Source of the DNA: Trametopsis cervina
Lineage: Eukaryota; Basidiomycota; Agaricomycetes; Polyporales; Irpicaceae
Reading direction: 5' to 3'
Assembly (NCBI GenBank): GCA_022385755.1
Contig: MU278349.1
Location: 1,116,001 to 1,180,000 of the forward strand
DNA length: 64,000 bases
Shown here: positions 1 to 11,530 of the stretch, one piece after another
How the letters are laid out: every line of letters starts with the position of its first letter
Position numbering within the stretch: position 1 is the first letter of the stretch
Position numbers and translations under genes: made by a program
The notes under the pieces: model-generated
What the model saw: only the letters and a program-made list of their open reading frames with translations
What the model was told of the DNA's origin: nothing
Database searches by the model: none

Positions 1-529
1 CCCAGGTCGTTGACTGCTCTTTTCCGTTTTCAGTGCATCTGATGGCCACTGGACTGTACCCGTGCGGCCCCTGTATTTTGTCCATCTTGCCAAACAACAC
101 CGGCGGTCATTACAAGCGAGCCACCGCTATCGCTCTGCAGCTTGCGATCTCTAACTGTGGAGGGTTTGTTGCGACGTTCGCGTACACACCTGGTGAGTAG
201 CCATTCTGTCGGCCCGTCTTTCGCAGATGCTAAGGTTCAACTCGAATAGACCAAGCACCGGCTTACAAGAAGGGTCACAGTATCGCCCTTGGTTTCGTGT
301 CCCTGGCTTGGGTATTTGTGGCACTCAACGTGTAAGCCAATTCCCCGTTTCGCTCATCTTCGTATGGGATCTGACTTGAGCTTGTAGCGCGTACTGCATG
401 TACGAGAACAAGGCCCGCGCCGACGGTCGTCGCGACGAAAACGTAGCCAAGTACCAGGAACTTTGGGATACGGGCAAAACTCGTGCACCGATCGGAGATC
501 GCTCGCCCGCGTTCAGGTTTACATTGTAG
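1..529 (+). CDS. MFS permease, allantoate permease (Dal5)-like, 3' part
   Basis: This is the C-terminal part of a plasma-membrane major facilitator transporter cut by the left window edge. Bases 1-33 are the end of an intron, and coding resumes at 34. Introns at 193-249 and 332-387 separate the last exons. The 126 residues that can be read contain the late transmembrane segments and a hydrophilic tail rich in Lys, Arg and Asp (for example YENKARADGRRD), ending with FRFTL and a TAG stop. It matches the tail of the next gene at about 90% identity (13 differences in 126), with introns at the same codons, so the two are tandem duplicates. The family (anion:cation symporter branch, allantoate, nicotinate or similar organic anions) is inferred from the fuller copy. 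The substrate cannot be told from sequence. Confidence 0.85.
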
Positions 530-1995
530 ACATATCGTACGGGACTATTGTTTATTCTTCACGTATGTAAAATAGGGAGATAAATGTATTAATAGCACGT
601 GGAAAGGTTGACGTGCATGTATAATAGGTAGCTAGCATGTATTCCAGTGAATTGATCGATATAGCGGACGAGTTACAACATAGGCTTGTTCGACCGCTTG
701 GTACTGCATGGTGGCTATTTCCTTAGAAGCGCCCAGGAGTGCATTTATTGGAACGGGATAAATAAAAGTAAACATACTGCTATCCAACGCTGTTTGCATA
801 ATCTCCACGATTCAGCTGGAACTCTCTCACAACCCTCTTGTAACATATCGCATCTTGCTGGTAGGAAGTAATCACAAACGTGTTTGGAATATTGTCACGC
901 TGGTGCGGGGAAAACATTCAGGGTTCGCGAGCTGTCGATCATCCGTTGCGACAAGGAAGAAGCCTTTCGTGAAGCCGAGATTTCACTATTTGCACGTCAT
1001 ACTCACCGTTCCGTATACTGAGGAAGGCCTCTATGAAATATGTGTCAAAACAAGTTGAGTGGCGAATAGTCAATCAACTAAGCACCATATTTCTGTAAAT
1101 GCTTGACCAGACGGTGAGTTCCGTATACAGTCGTAACTTTTTGCGCAGATGCTCACGACATCTATAGAAGTGCGTGATATAGTGGTGAAGGATCGTAGTG
1201 GAATTACTGCAATCGACTTGGAGGAATAAGGCAGAAATTCTCGCCGTGAATACCAGTTGATATATAGCGACGGCCAAGGGCCCCCATGTCGCACTTTCCA
1301 GTGCAGCCTGGGGATACTCAGATATACATAACGAAGGGCCAATACTCCCATGGTCTGGATACAGCGGACGTTGTGTGATAGTGGGCGGGGTGCATTGGGC
1401 GTTCCTTGACGCCGTCTACTCCTGTCCCGGCGAATTATACCGAATCTCGCCTTCTTACAATATGGTGAGTTACAGTACAAAATATCTGCTCCTTCTGCTG
1501 CGCTGCCGAACTGACGGTGACGGCCAGAAGATTCAGGTACAATCGAACTTGTTGACTCATTGTCGAGTTGATGAAGACACGGCGCGCTCTGCAGGAGGCA
1601 TTGCTTTTACCCCACAGCGATGCCCGACAGTGGCAGCAGTTCTGTGGAGAGCCCACGGTTGTACCAATATACCGGAACGTTCACCGCAGCTTATAACCCA
1701 TCCTTCCCTGGGTAGGTCCGGTCCATCATGCATCAAGTACCAGGCGTAAGCGATATCAGACTCCCTCATGCCCCATGACCTTTCACCGCAATAACAGACA
1801 AACACCAAATGTTCGGTTCGGCCTAGTCGCTCAACTTCTCCTATTGTGAGTTATTCTTTCCACAGTCTACCATCGGTAAGAGGACCGTGGCCACCTTCGG
1901 GCTCCTAAAAACTCACGCAACGTCAGTATTTAACTGGAGCGGCAAACTATACGCCCGCCTCTGCCTCTTCGATAAACCGTCCCTGACAATCCGAG
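530..1995. other. Intergenic region between tandem MFS genes
   Basis: About 1.5 kb separate the two permease copies. I see no reading frame with a recognisable protein and no RNA gene. It should hold the terminator of the first copy and the promoter of the second. A pyrimidine-rich patch lies just before the second start (about 1960-1975). Confidence 0.6.
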
Positions 1996-4409
1996 ATGCA
2001 GACATCCGCCCAAAAAACATCAAAGTACTCCGATCCGCAGAAGAACAAGGCTTTGACCAGAAAGGTTCTCTGGAAACTCGACTTGCATATCTTGCCGGCC
2101 CTCGCTCTGGTGCGTTCTTACCTTACGATTATGCGATATCTGATAACATCTACCGTAGCTTTGGCTTGCCAACTTTATTGACAGATCTAATGTTGGGAAC
2201 GCTAAGTAACCAGAATGTCCTTTGCCGAATAGTGGATGGTAGCTGATCGCCTTTCAGGATCGCTGGCTTAGATGTGGACACTCATCTCAAAGGCAACCAG
2301 TTCAACACGGCGCTCGCAAGTAGGCAATGGTCTTTCCTACCGTCGACGATGTTTCTAACCACGTTGCTTTCCCCGCCTCAGTCTTCTATGTTTCGTAAGT
2401 TTTCTGTGACTGGTACAGCAGCCTGATTCTCATGCTAATACTTCTTATCAAGATACGTCGCGGTAGAACTTCGTCAGTGACTAACACATAGCTATAAATA
2501 CTCGAGCTTATCCGGCGGCCTCTTCGTAGCGTCCAATTGGGTCATGAAGAGGGTGAAGCCGAACCGATGGCTCCCACTACTGGTTGCAACCTGGGGAGTA
2601 GTGACTACATTGAGCGGGATCGTGCACAACTTCTCCGGACTTCTTGCTATTCGTTTCTTCTTAGGTCTCTGTGAGGGCGGCATTTTGCCCGGCATGGTCA
2701 GTATCGTTGCTTCCTTTCCTTACGGGCTGTGTACTAAACTTTCGCAGGTTTTGTACCTTAGTACACTTTACAAACCTCATGAGCTGCAGCTACGGTTCGA
2801 TCCCACCACATAGCTCCATTTGTTACCTTGCTGACATGTTTCCCCAGAGTCGGTATCTTTTATGCTTCTGCATCGTTATCCGGTGCCTTTGGCGGTCAGT
2901 CACTCTATCCTAATCCAGACCACAGTTGGAGACTGACCATGATCCGTCCGTTCTTCAAGGTTTGTTAGCTAGCGCTATCATCAGAATGGACGGAATAGGC
3001 GGCTTGCACGGCTGGCGATGGATCTTCATCCTTGAAGGAATTGCCACAGTCATCATCGGCTTCCTCGCATGGCTCGTCATGCCTGCCAACCTAAGCTCGG
3101 CCACATTCTTCACGGATGAAGAAAGAGATTTCGCAGGTATGTTATCATTGCATGAGCCCTTTGCATTTCCGAAACCGTTGCCTCTCAGTATGGCGCTTCC
3201 GTCAGGCAACCGCCGTCACAGACGATGCACCGCTCTCGGAGCCGTCTCGACGTATAACGGCTGCCGACCCGGAAAAGGAAGGCACGGACGTCAAGATCGA
3301 AGCCGCGAGCGAAACTGCCGTCATCGTGCACTTTGAAGAAGAGAAGTTCGAATGGCGGGAAGTCGTTCGTGGCCTCACTGATGTGCAGGTCTGGTTAACG
3401 GGCTTTGCTTATATGGGCATCCTGGTCCCACTGTACTCGTTCTCGCTATTTTTGTGCGTGTGCTCTCTTTCGGGTTGTGTTCCGGCCCGACCGAAGCTCT
3501 CATGCACTAATGTTCTCTACTTCTCCGCTTTGATTATCCGCAGGCCTACTATCGTTGCTGGATTGGGATACAGCGGTGGCCAGGCTCAACTTCACACGGG
3601 TGGGGATGATCCCGATACCGTTTATTTAGATTTTACTCACATGTTTTGTTCACAGTGCCTCCTTATGTCCCAGCTGCTGTGTTCACGGTTCTCGTTGCCA
3701 TCTGGAGCGACAAGCTTAAATGGCGAGGACCATTCATGTTAATCTTCCTGCCCATTGCATGGGTGGGCTATCTTATCGCTGTCGTTGCGAAAACAAACCT
3801 GCAGCGATACATAGCTGGTGAGTTGACCAATCGATAAACAGCTCACCAACGCATATGACTCTTCTTAGTACATCTCATGGCCACCGGCGTATATCCTTGC
3901 GCTCCATGTGTTTTATCTATTCTCCCAAATAACACTGCTGGGCATTACAAAAGAGCTACTGCCACCGCTCTGCAGCTTGCCATCGCCAACTGCGGGTCAG
4001 TATCTTCTTCCCTTCTCCCATTGTTGATTGTTAACATCCTGTAAAGCGGATTCATAGCGACATTCGCATACACACCTGGTAAGTGGATATGCATATCTTT
4101 GTTTCTGCAGACTCTGAGTAGAGGCCGAAAGATCAAGCACCGGCCTACAAGAGGGGACATAGCATTGCTCTCGGCTTCGTATCATTGGCGTGGGTGTTTG
4201 TAGCACTTAACGTGTAAGTAAACCATGCTATATCTCCGTATGTCTGCAAGCTAATTTGTCTATATAGTGCGTACTGTATATACGAGAACAAGGCACGCGC
4301 AGACGGGCGTCGTGACGCGAACGTCAGCAAGTACCAGGAGCTTTGGGAAACAGGGAAGACCCGCGCCCCGATCGGAGATCGTACTCCCGCATTTAGATTC
4401 ACGCTATAG
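1996..4409 (+). CDS. MFS permease, allantoate permease (Dal5)-like, complete
   Basis: This is a major facilitator superfamily transporter of the fungal anion:cation symporter (Dal5/Tna1/Liz1) branch, expected in the plasma membrane. The ATG at 1996 gives a short Lys-rich cytoplasmic start (KKxxKY type), then LDLHILPALAL. After an intron follow DRSNVGNAK and AGLDVDTHLKGNQFNTALA, the classic first-loop motif of this family. Later exons give FFLGLCEGGILPGM, GWRWIFILEGIATVIIGF (helix 6), a charged central loop, and WSDKLKWRGPFML. The tail repeats the preceding gene almost exactly, ending FRFTL. At least eight short introns are needed. Regulation is unknown; an exact GATA-type ATCTGATAA lies in an early intron (2138-2146). 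The tandem array suggests recent duplication. Substrate could be an amide, vitamin or other organic anion. Confidence 0.88.
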
Positions 4410-4745
4410 AATAAGACAGCTGTTGATTCTCGCATCTGTACTATGGTGGCGGATGTATATGTAGTGACAAAAAGCCAAGAAATGGGATGTAGCTACGACG
4501 AGTGGATTGTGCGACGAAGGGCGAGCAAATGAGGAGTGGGACTGCAATGTCGATACATGGTGGACAGCGAGGATGACTTGCGGTGAAAACTAACGGTACA
4601 TGTGAGCAAATACATAGATATACGGAAGTCGGGTCGTAGCAGGGTGTCGTCACGGATCGTTAGATGGAGAAACGCGGCACGGCCACGTCATACATAAAAC
4701 CTGCAGATCGTCAGGGCAAGGTACAAATGAAAGTTTCTGATAGAC
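4410..4745. other. Convergent intergenic region
   Basis: This is the space between the stop of the MFS gene (+) and the stop of the IQGAP gene (-). It carries both 3' untranslated regions. Nothing else was recognised. Confidence 0.6.
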
Positions 4746-7700
4746 TCACTTCTTGTTAATTTGATAAAGGAAATGGTTGAGATTGAACTTAACACTATCG
4801 CCAGCGATGGCATAAGCCGCCTTATTCTCGAATTGAGCCTGCAAGAGGTCTTCCATCTTCACGTCCGCGTGAGCCACTCGATTGGAGATACCAAGCGCAT
4901 TATTGTAGATTTCCACACTGAAGACGCCGATCTGGTTTGAAGACAAAATGATGTCAAGTTTGTCAAATTGTCGAGGAGAGAATTGTCCGATGGATAGGAG
5001 GATGCCCTTGTCGTAGAAGTGTTGTGCACTGTATCGATAAGAACCGAACTGCGGGGTCCTGCCGGACTTCTGCAAGTCCCGCATGTGGAAGTATTGCTTA
5101 GTGAAGGGCATCACGAAGCGTTTTTTGCTACAATCCCAATCAGCAAACTGGCATAGGATACTGGGCTTATGCTTGATCTTACCCCTTATTCCGTTGCATT
5201 GTGCTCATCGCACCCTCTACGTAGTCGTGGTAGCTGTTGATTTGCTCTTCGTAGAACCTCTTACGCTCGTCAAGGTACTTGAGAGCTTCGTCCATGCTTG
5301 ACTTCTCGTTCTGTCTCTGCACACGACGACGGTTCTTGCTTCGTACATCACCAGCGATAGCATTAAGGATGCCCTGATAGGAGTCACTCCGGGAGATCTT
5401 TCCTCGCTTTTCGAGCTCTAGTAAAAAGAATATAGCATGTGCCTTGACCTCGCGGAACGTCATTCTAGACTGCGTTAGTCCGGGTTGGTGACTTGCGAAA
5501 TGTGAACGTACGATCTGATATCCTCCAGCCGATATGACGACTCCGCATGGGCTGTCGATGGCATTCGGCGTTGGGTGCGGTACTGCTCCTTTTCCTGCTC
5601 CTCAAGGATGTTCTCCCACCGCAATTCATGCTCATCGGTAACTGGTTGCATCAAGGACTCCACAAGATCTTTCGCGGGCTGCACTCGCAAGATAGCTAAA
5701 ACAGCCCTCTTGGCTTGGACCCAGAGCGCTTTCTCATCAGCTCCCGGATCTGCATGGACAGTGAGAACCAAAAGTATGGAAGGAAGAAGAAAGGTGTACC
5801 TTTCACATGGGCAAACCGATTGGTAAGCTGCAGTTCGATAGCAGTGTCTCTGGCATCATTCAGCTCGTCGTTGTTACCAGTATGTGGAACGCCATCCAGT
5901 TCTGTCAGTATGACTCGGAGAGTATCATCTCGCGTGGGTGCCTACATATCGCGTTGGTATACTGGAGCCACGTAGAAATGTCGTAGGAAGGACTCACAAG
6001 ATCATCCAAATGCCGAGACAATAAGGAATGGGCTCGGTACACTTCATTGGGTGAGATATAAATGGACTTCGGTTGGACGGTGGCATCCATAAACTCGTGA
6101 GCATGATACTGAGCCTCAGCATCGGGAACATTGGCAACTACAAACACCGCGGGTGAGTGCAGGAATGGGAGCGATATACACTTTGCACAAACCTTCAATC
6201 AACCAGGCGGATACTTCCCCAGCAGCTTTTCGTACGTATTCATTCACAGGCACGTAGCTGGGATTATCTTCATCAAACTCTCGGCCACTTGTGATCTGGG
6301 TTAGCATGCGAGAAACTTGCGCCAAGTTCTTACGCGCTGCAATATCGACTGTCTTTGAGACAATATCGAAAGTTTCCGGAGTCCTAGGCCGATAGTCAGA
6401 TCAGCCGTTCAAACAGAGACTCCGACTCACATGATAGCAGGATTTATGTATCGATAATACACAAATCGGGCAACGCATGCGGCATATAGTGCGTTGGGGG
6501 CGTCAGGGAACCGTTCCTGCATGGAATTCAGCGACCTCCCAACAGAAAAAGTAGCAGAAAACATACTCGCAAAGCATGCAGTGTCTCCCGGGCAAAGTAC
6601 CTCATACCATATGGCATGCGCTGCGTGGATTGAACCAGAGCGTTGACGAACGTTTCCGTCCACCACTGGAGAAGTTGTAAATCTGTGTCGTGGCGTTAGA
6701 TAGAGATCGTACGAGAGATCATAGAACTTACGTCTGATATATTCTCCACGAGTACCAGGATCCTCTAGTGCTTCCCGGAACGATACCTCCTTCGGTGCAC
6801 GGGTCGGTATACCTGTCCGAGTCTCTTCGAGATCAATGCGGGCACGATATATCTAGAAAGACGTGAGGACGGGACAATATTGATGAAGCTAAATAGACGT
6901 ACAGTGCTCGGATTTGTTTCCAGGTTGATCTCATCCGCAGCCTCTACAAGATCTTTGATGATAGCTTGCAGCGTCTCCCGGACATAAACAACTTGTTTTG
7001 GACGGACATAATGTATCGCGACTCCAACATAGAGCGGGTGAGCGTTTAGAACATCATCAATGCTGGATGCGGAGTGTATCTCGTTGTGAATAGCGGTCTA
7101 GGAAGTTGACGGGTGAGTCCATATTGTAGGAGCAGAAATGTTTACACTCACCTGTAAGAGCTTGAGGAGTAGATAGTCCTCACGTCGATCTTGGCCATAC
7201 CCGAATAAATTCAAGGTCATGCGCTCCGTAAGCTTCCGTTGCTTGTCCACATCCTGATCCGTTGCAATCAACGTAAACAGACGAGCCAGATAATCACCCT
7301 TAGTCTGCAATAAATAGAACAGCTGCTGATACAGTTCCAGCTTTCGCTTAGCAGCGGCATCGAGGGTGCTTGGGCCTGCGAAAGGATCTCCGTGGGCGGC
7401 TAAAACGGATGCCCTCGCCGCGTGTGCAGCGGCATTGTCAGCACCGTGCTTGCGCCGGGCCTTCAGGACCTCTTCGAAACTCTTAACATTCTGCACTACC
7501 AGAGCGATCTTCACGTCCAGGTCGTCTACGTGGCTTTCTAGCGCTTGGTTCTCGCGGATACGCTTGACCACCGCTTGCCGCATGCGTTCAAGCTTGATCT
7601 CTTCCTGGAAGTCGGCCTCGGAGTCATCTAACAAATGCACAAAATTCTTGATTGTGTCCACACTGACGTTGCTCCCCAGAGTAAGTTGACGGTATTGCTC

Positions 7701-10700
7701 TCTTGTCTCCTTGGCACGGAATAGGGATTGGATCTGGACAACCTTGTCCATGTTGTCGCGGTAGTGTTGAATGCGTGCTTGGAAGGCCATCCGTACCAAG
7801 GCTCCTCTCGCTGCTGCTTGGAAGCCCACTACATCAGGCTCCACGAAGATGAGCTGCTTGGTCTGTTCACGGTGACGAGTGCGCGCGAGTGCGGCTCTTG
7901 CAAACGCCTGCAAGTTGTTGACTCCCTTGATTACCTGGACCTGGCCCATTGCTGATCGAAGAGCGGTGTGATGACGTCTGACAAGGAAGCCCCTTGCATG
8001 AGCTTGCAGGTTGATAATGCTCTCGCTAGCGGCATCCAACGCGTAATCTTGAGCCGCGAGCTGCCTCCTTAACAAGAGGCCCCTGGCATGAGCTTGCAAG
8101 GCGATGACATCTGGCGTAGCCTTCCGCAGACCGCGAATGAGTACGAGCAATCGCTTTCGAGCCAGAAATGTGCGAACGGCCGCTTGTATGCGAACAGTCA
8201 CGTCGTCCATATCATCAAGGTTCGCCAACTGGACTGCTATCCTTCTGCGTACGAGAACGGCGCGACAATGCGCCTGCAAGAGAGTAACACTAGCGCTTGT
8301 CATCCTGAGAGCAACGAGCTGTGCGCCGGCCTTCCGTCTAAGAAGAACACCTCGAGCGTGCGCCTGGAAAGCGGCAATCGAGTCAAGCATACTGGGCTTC
8401 GTCAGCTTGACGTGGAACTCTCTATGTACTTGGCGAGCAAGTTGACCGCGGGCTAGAGACTGAAGTTTCAAGACAGGTACACTGCAATTCACAAGCGCAA
8501 CCTTCAGCTGGGAGAGCTTTCGCCGTTGGAGAACACCTCTGCACTGAGCCTGAACCTTGACGAAGGTGCCAAGTGCGCTTCGGATGCTTCGCACGTGTGA
8601 ACGCCATCCTCTTCGGATAAGTACTCCTCTAGCGTGGGCCTGAAGAGCGACAGCCCATGGCTCAAGATCTGAACGTTGCTGCCGCAGATTTTCGATTCGT
8701 GAACGGGCTAATGCACCACGGATACGAGCTTGGAATTGAGCAATACTCCGTTCTGCGAGTTGGATCTGTCCACGTCGAGTAGCCAAAGCTTTTCGAGCCA
8801 GATAGGCACGTGCTACGGCCTGGGCTGCGATGATTGATGATTCGCTTTCAAGCAGAAGACGATCTCGGCCTACAAATATATGAGTTGGCTGGCTGATGAG
8901 ACTGCAAAAAGCCACTGACGCTCTTCCTCAGACTCTACCTCTTCCTCCGGTTCTTCGTTGATCTCTTTCGCCAACTCGCGACCCACGGCTCCGAAATTCG
9001 GCATTGCAACACCTGAGTCCTTCAGTCCCTTCTGAGTCTTCTCAAGTTGATCGTCGGAGAACTGAAGTCGACCCAAAAGGTTCCCGATCCGCTCGGCCAG
9101 ACCGCGACGAGCGAGAAGATGACTGTGGTAACATCAGTAAAACTTGGCTCAGAGAATACACAGCATCTCCTTTACCTGAGAGCATGAATACAGTATATCA
9201 CTTTCGGGAAGTTCTTCTTCTCGTAGAGATCCGTCAACTCAAAGATAAAGCTCTGCATGTTCATTAGCACAAAATTCTATATATGTATGAGTTGCATACC
9301 TCAGGTAACCCCACGTGCCGAACGAAGTTGAAGAAAATGTTGATGTTGTCCGAATGTCTGAAATCGAGTTTTGGGGCCTTTATAGGTAGCATTAGGTGAT
9401 CAGACATTTCATGATGAGAGGGTAGACACACCTCGTAGATTCGCCGGACGACAGCTTCGCCTTGGAACACACGAACAAGCTTCGCCAAGACCACGCCGTT
9501 CCTCATACCTTCCTCCATCTCAACAACGCCGAATCCCAACTCCTCTCCCAGACATCCCTCTATCCACTGCTGAGCTTCACCCACGTGACATAGGTATTCA
9601 TACGCTTGCAAAAGGTTTCGCTGTACGTCCGCCCATAGACCCCTCGTCAATCGTTGTGATGGGAGAGGAGAGGTCGGTGAACTAGGTGCTTTATCCCTGG
9701 ACAATCGTAGCCGACCAGGAATGCCAGCCACATCATCTGCGTCGGTAACCCCAGCGAATGCCCCATTGCTCCGATCCAAAAACGGCGTTCTACTCGCTCG
9801 CACCTCTCTCTGGGCCTCCTTCTCTCGTTTCTCCCTAGCTGCCCTGCGCGCGCGCCAATCGTCTGGAGGCACAGGAGGAGGCTCCTCTGTCGCCCTTTCT
9901 TCCGCAACCCAGTCATCTGGAGCGTCCCCACTCGCAATCCTCGGCAGATGACGTCCTAACCTTTGACCTGAAGTTAGATTATTGCCGTACCTTGCCGATC
10001 GTCTGTTCATGTAAGAGCTTCTATATGGCTTGGGAGTCATAGCTGAAGACGGAGCATCGGGTGTAGGAGGAGTGTTGAGAGAGGGTCTTGGAAAATCAGT
10101 CTGTTTCTGAGGAGAGACCGAGGTTGCACGTGACAAAGCGGAAGAAGAGTGAGGCCTACTGGCGAATGTGTACTTGTCTGGAGAGGCTGACGTAGACGGT
10201 GTAGCAGGTAGATCTCCGTACAACGATTGTGGTCTACGCTGCAGACCCAGGCTGGAGGAGGAGTCGGATAGCAGTGTACGGGAAGTAGCCGACGTAGCCG
10301 AAGACGACGAGGTCGCATCTGAAGCCGTAGATGAGCCTGTAGACGTTGGTGCAACACTATCGATCGTATGTGATCGGTGGGGGCGAACGGGGGTAATGGG
10401 ATCCGAACGCCTCTCTTCACGTGAGAAAGGGTAGTCATTTATCCTCTGAGAGACAGAGGCACTTGAAGAGCCGAAAGATGTGACAGGTAAACGAATGCGG
10501 TTCGGAGTTGGCGAAGAGAAAGGCGACGGCGAGGCATGAGAGTCCGGACTTTCAATGGTGACGCCTGTTGTGTTTGGGGAGAGCGGCGAGGCGATAATGG
10601 GTGCGGGCAAAGTGTGTCGTTTGAGAGCGGTAGGTGTACGATGCTCCTCGCTATAGTCTCCCTTCCGTACCGAGCCGAAGGTGGCTGTTTCAGCGGGGTA

Positions 10701-11084
10701 TGGCTGCCGTGATGCAAGTTCCATGGTACGGGAGGTCGAAGGTGTTGGCGTGTGTTCTGCGCTCTCAAACCTGGCGGTAGCCAGTCTACCCTCGAAAGAA
10801 GGTATTCGCTCCTCCGAAGGACTGTCAGATCTTGTGCGTTCCTCCCATTTACCCCGTACAACATCCAGACTGGTACCTGCCCGATGACCTGGTGTCCATC
10901 TACGCGTTGAAGTGCTGCCCGTTGGGTTGCTCAGAAGGATATTGTTGCTCGACTGGGAACTTGACCGTGATAACGACCCGCTACGCGTCGACGACGTACG
11001 TTCCAGAAGCCTTTGTTGATATGCGAAGGGTGCACCAGCTGGCGCAGGTTTCTGACCTCCGGAGAAGGATTGAGCTCTGTCCAT
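4746..11084 (-). CDS. RNG2/IQG1-like: IQGAP/Rng2-like Ras-GAP-related scaffold protein
   Basis: This is a cytokinesis scaffold that in yeasts links F-actin, calmodulin/myosin light chain and formins at the division site. From the start at 11084 there is a Ser/Thr/Pro-rich, probably disordered region of about 480 residues. A calponin-homology domain follows (LWADVQRNLLQAYEYL, HSDNINIFFNFVRHVGLPE). Next come about 13 tandem IQ-like motifs of the form (L/F)QAHARGVLxRR between roughly 8870 and 7680, then a coiled-coil stretch. The Ras-GAP-related domain contains RFVYYRYINPAIM (about 6430-6470), and the C-terminal RasGAP_C region contains GKISRSDSYQGILNAIAGDV (about 5340-5400). The stop TGA is at 4746-4748. 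Several short introns split the GAP half. IQGAPs usually lack GAP catalysis and bind Rho-type GTPases instead; I infer the same here. The long N-terminus before the CH domain is unusual compared with budding yeast Iqg1. Confidence 0.93.
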
Positions 11085-11530
11085 AATCGTAAGTGGGTCG
11101 TAACGTCGTAATGTTTGGAGGAAGGAATGGGACCGTTCGCAAACGAGATCGGAGACAGGCTAAGACGTGAGCACAGATTGGAAGAGTGCTGATTTTCCTG
11201 CAATGCAATGCAATTGTCGGAATTCACGTCGGGGATGTACTCTGACGGTTGCAGAGCGTAGAATGCATACAGGGTGTCAGGAGCGCGGACAAACACGAGA
11301 ATGATCCAGGATGGCCACCAATAGTGGGCGCTTATCATACACTTCATCTGAACAGACCGCCTATGGTAATTTGTCCCAAACCCCCGCCTGCTTGTTCTTG
11401 GGCGGCGGTTCGACCATAATACAAGCATGACAAAGACCCATAGTGTAGATACAACTATATAGGCCTATGGGTGATACATCGCTCTGTTAAATGGACCAAC
11501 CTCATTGTCACGACCCGAACACGCCGGTAA
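11085..11530. other. Intergenic region upstream of the IQGAP gene
   Basis: This is the promoter side of the IQGAP gene and the 3' side of the acyl-CoA ligase gene, both on the minus strand. No conserved frame or clear motif was found. Confidence 0.5.

Noticed and set aside
2138..2146. Exact ATCTGATAA in an early intron of the MFS permease gene
   Set aside because: It is a single site inside an intron and about one such match is expected in a window this size, so it is not called regulatory.
2793..2806. GGTTCGATCCC resembling a tRNA T-arm
   Set aside because: No acceptor, D or anticodon arm can be built around it, and it lies inside the MFS permease gene.
9004..9267. Open frames on the plus strand across the IQGAP gene
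   Set aside because: They are antisense shadows of the IQGAP exons, whose minus-strand frames carry conserved domains.
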